64,000 nt of DNA, from contig NZ_CM007717.1 in the NCBI RefSeq assembly GCF_002019855.1, positions 1,677,570-1,741,569 of the forward strand, in the 5' to 3' direction. The translations under genes and the position numbers were made by a program. Under the pieces are notes generated by a model. It saw only the letters and a program-made list of their open reading frames with translations. It was not told the origin of the DNA and ran no database searches. Numbering within the stretch: the first letter of the stretch is position 1; the number at the start of each line of letters is the position of its first letter. Of this stretch, positions 63,397 to 64,000 are shown one piece after another. Source of the DNA: Streptomyces antibioticus. Its GTDB lineage: Bacteria > Actinomycetota > Actinomycetes > Streptomycetales > Streptomycetaceae.

Positions 63397-64000
63397 TGAA
63401 CTTGTCCTTGAGCTTCTGGAATTCCGCGGCGGTCCTGGCGAATTCGGTCTTGCTCACACCGTCGGTGGCCACGAAGTAGATCCAGCCGGAACTGGTCGGG
63501 TTCAGCGTGGCCTTCATCGCGTCCGCACCGGGGTTGCCGATCGGCCCCGGCGGCAGACCCTTGTTGGTGTAGGTGTTGTACGGGTCCTTGTTGCTGTTGA
63601 TCTCGGACTCGCTGATCTGGATCTTGCTCTCGTTCCTCAGGTAGTTGAAGGTCGAGTCGAACTGGAGCAACTGGTAGGTCTCGGTGTTCGTCGGCTTGAG
63701 CCGGTTGTAGACGACCTCCGCCATCTTGCGGTAGTCGTCCAGCGTCTTGCCCTCGGCCTGGACCAGGCTGGCGACGGTGACGACCTGGAGCGGCCCGTCC
63801 AGCTTGAGCTCCTTCGCCTTCGCCTCCAGGTCGTACTTCTCGTAGACCTCGTTGGCCCGGGCGACCATCGGCTTCAGGACCGCCTCGGGCTTCATGCCCT
63901 TGGCCGCGGGATAGGTGCCCGGGTAGAGGAAGCCCTCCAGCGGGTCCTTGATGTCCTCGTCGTCGTTCGCCCAGTCGGGCAGGCCGAGTTCGTCGAACTT
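63377..64000 (-). CDS. mltG: Endolytic murein transglycosylase MltG (C-terminal fragment)
   Basis: Only the last 207 residues are in the window; the gene continues past the right edge. It cuts nascent peptidoglycan strands. Seen are GFLYPGTYPAAKG, VVTVASLVQAEGKT, in which the Glu is the catalytic residue, YNRLKPTNT and NKGLPPGPIGNPGADAMKATLNP, split by family position. It is membrane-anchored in full length. It lies upstream of and overlapping aroE, the usual Streptomyces order. Confidence 0.95.
   Translation of the reverse strand, partial: KFDELGLPDWANDDEDIKDPLEGFLYPGTYPAAKGMKPEAVLKPMVARANEVYEKYDLEAKAKELKLDGPLQVVTVASLVQAEGKTLDDYRKMAEVVYNRLKPTNTETYQLLQFDSTFNYLRNESKIQISESEINSNKDPYNTYTNKGLPPGPIGNPGADAMKATLNPTSSGWIYFVATDGVSKTEFARTAAEFQKLKDKFNASRGN

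Overview
The window is chromosomal DNA from a Streptomyces species. It is very GC-rich, with G/C third positions, many GTG starts and a few TTG starts. Marker genes are bldD, the sIHF nucleoid protein, an ECF41 sigma factor and a cvn (conservon) locus. Gene order matches the conserved S. coelicolor block from the rib genes through carAB, bldD and the aro genes, as recalled from family knowledge rather than computed. No tRNA, rRNA, CRISPR array, insertion sequence, prophage or attachment site was seen.

Layout. (1) 1-4650: ribE-ribM-ribBA-ribH-hisE-hisG read leftward behind an FMN riboswitch. (2) 4700-13200: accessory genes. These are an orphan chitinase-type promoter, an ECF41 sigma factor with its NAD(P)H-binding partner and target promoter, a divergent ROK regulator/MFS pair, a thioesterase, a uracil/xanthine permease, a GH6 glycosidase and a DUF5995 protein. 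(3) 13200-15900: a two-gene lysine 2-monooxygenase/5-aminovaleramidase operon (DavB/DavA type). (4) 15900-20600: an MFS gene with a suspicious 5' end and a conservon (cvnA-B-C) with no cvnD. (5) 20700-27055: a GntR-controlled ABC importer operon ending in an unusual HAD phosphatase-EEP phosphodiesterase fusion. (6) 27060-30700: an Lrp/AsnC regulator, an amino-acid permease and a GuaB1-type GMP reductase. (7) 30900-43900: a SorC regulator, rpe, an MMPL transporter, rsmB, fmt, a small HTH protein, priA, metK, coaBC and rpoZ. (8) 43900-55200: gmk, sIHF, and the pyrimidine operon pyrR-pyrB-pyrC-(membrane protein)-carA-carB-pyrD-pyrF. (9) 55300-64000: bldD rightward, then leftward mltG-aroE-aroC-aroK-aroB, a proline-rich P-loop protein, a pepQ-like gene, efp and nusB.

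The main new observation is that the lysine-degradation operon and the permease-lrp operon, 13 kb apart, carry nearly the same upstream architecture. In each, three TTGCG boxes are spaced about 21-22 and 30-31 bp apart, and the nearest box starts exactly 11 bp from the predicted -35 element. This suggests a lysine (or related amino acid) uptake and catabolism regulon run by the local Lrp/AsnC protein. Second is the ABC importer/HAD-EEP cluster with a 30-bp inverted repeat with perfect 12-bp arms between importer and regulator, which looks like an organophosphate (possibly phosphodiester) scavenging system. Other points of interest are the chitinase promoter without a chitinase gene, the nonsense codon at the MFS start, altered metal ligands in the PepQ-like protein, short tandem repeats running over the stop codons of metK and the P-loop gene, and a PyrR-binding loop ahead of pyrR.
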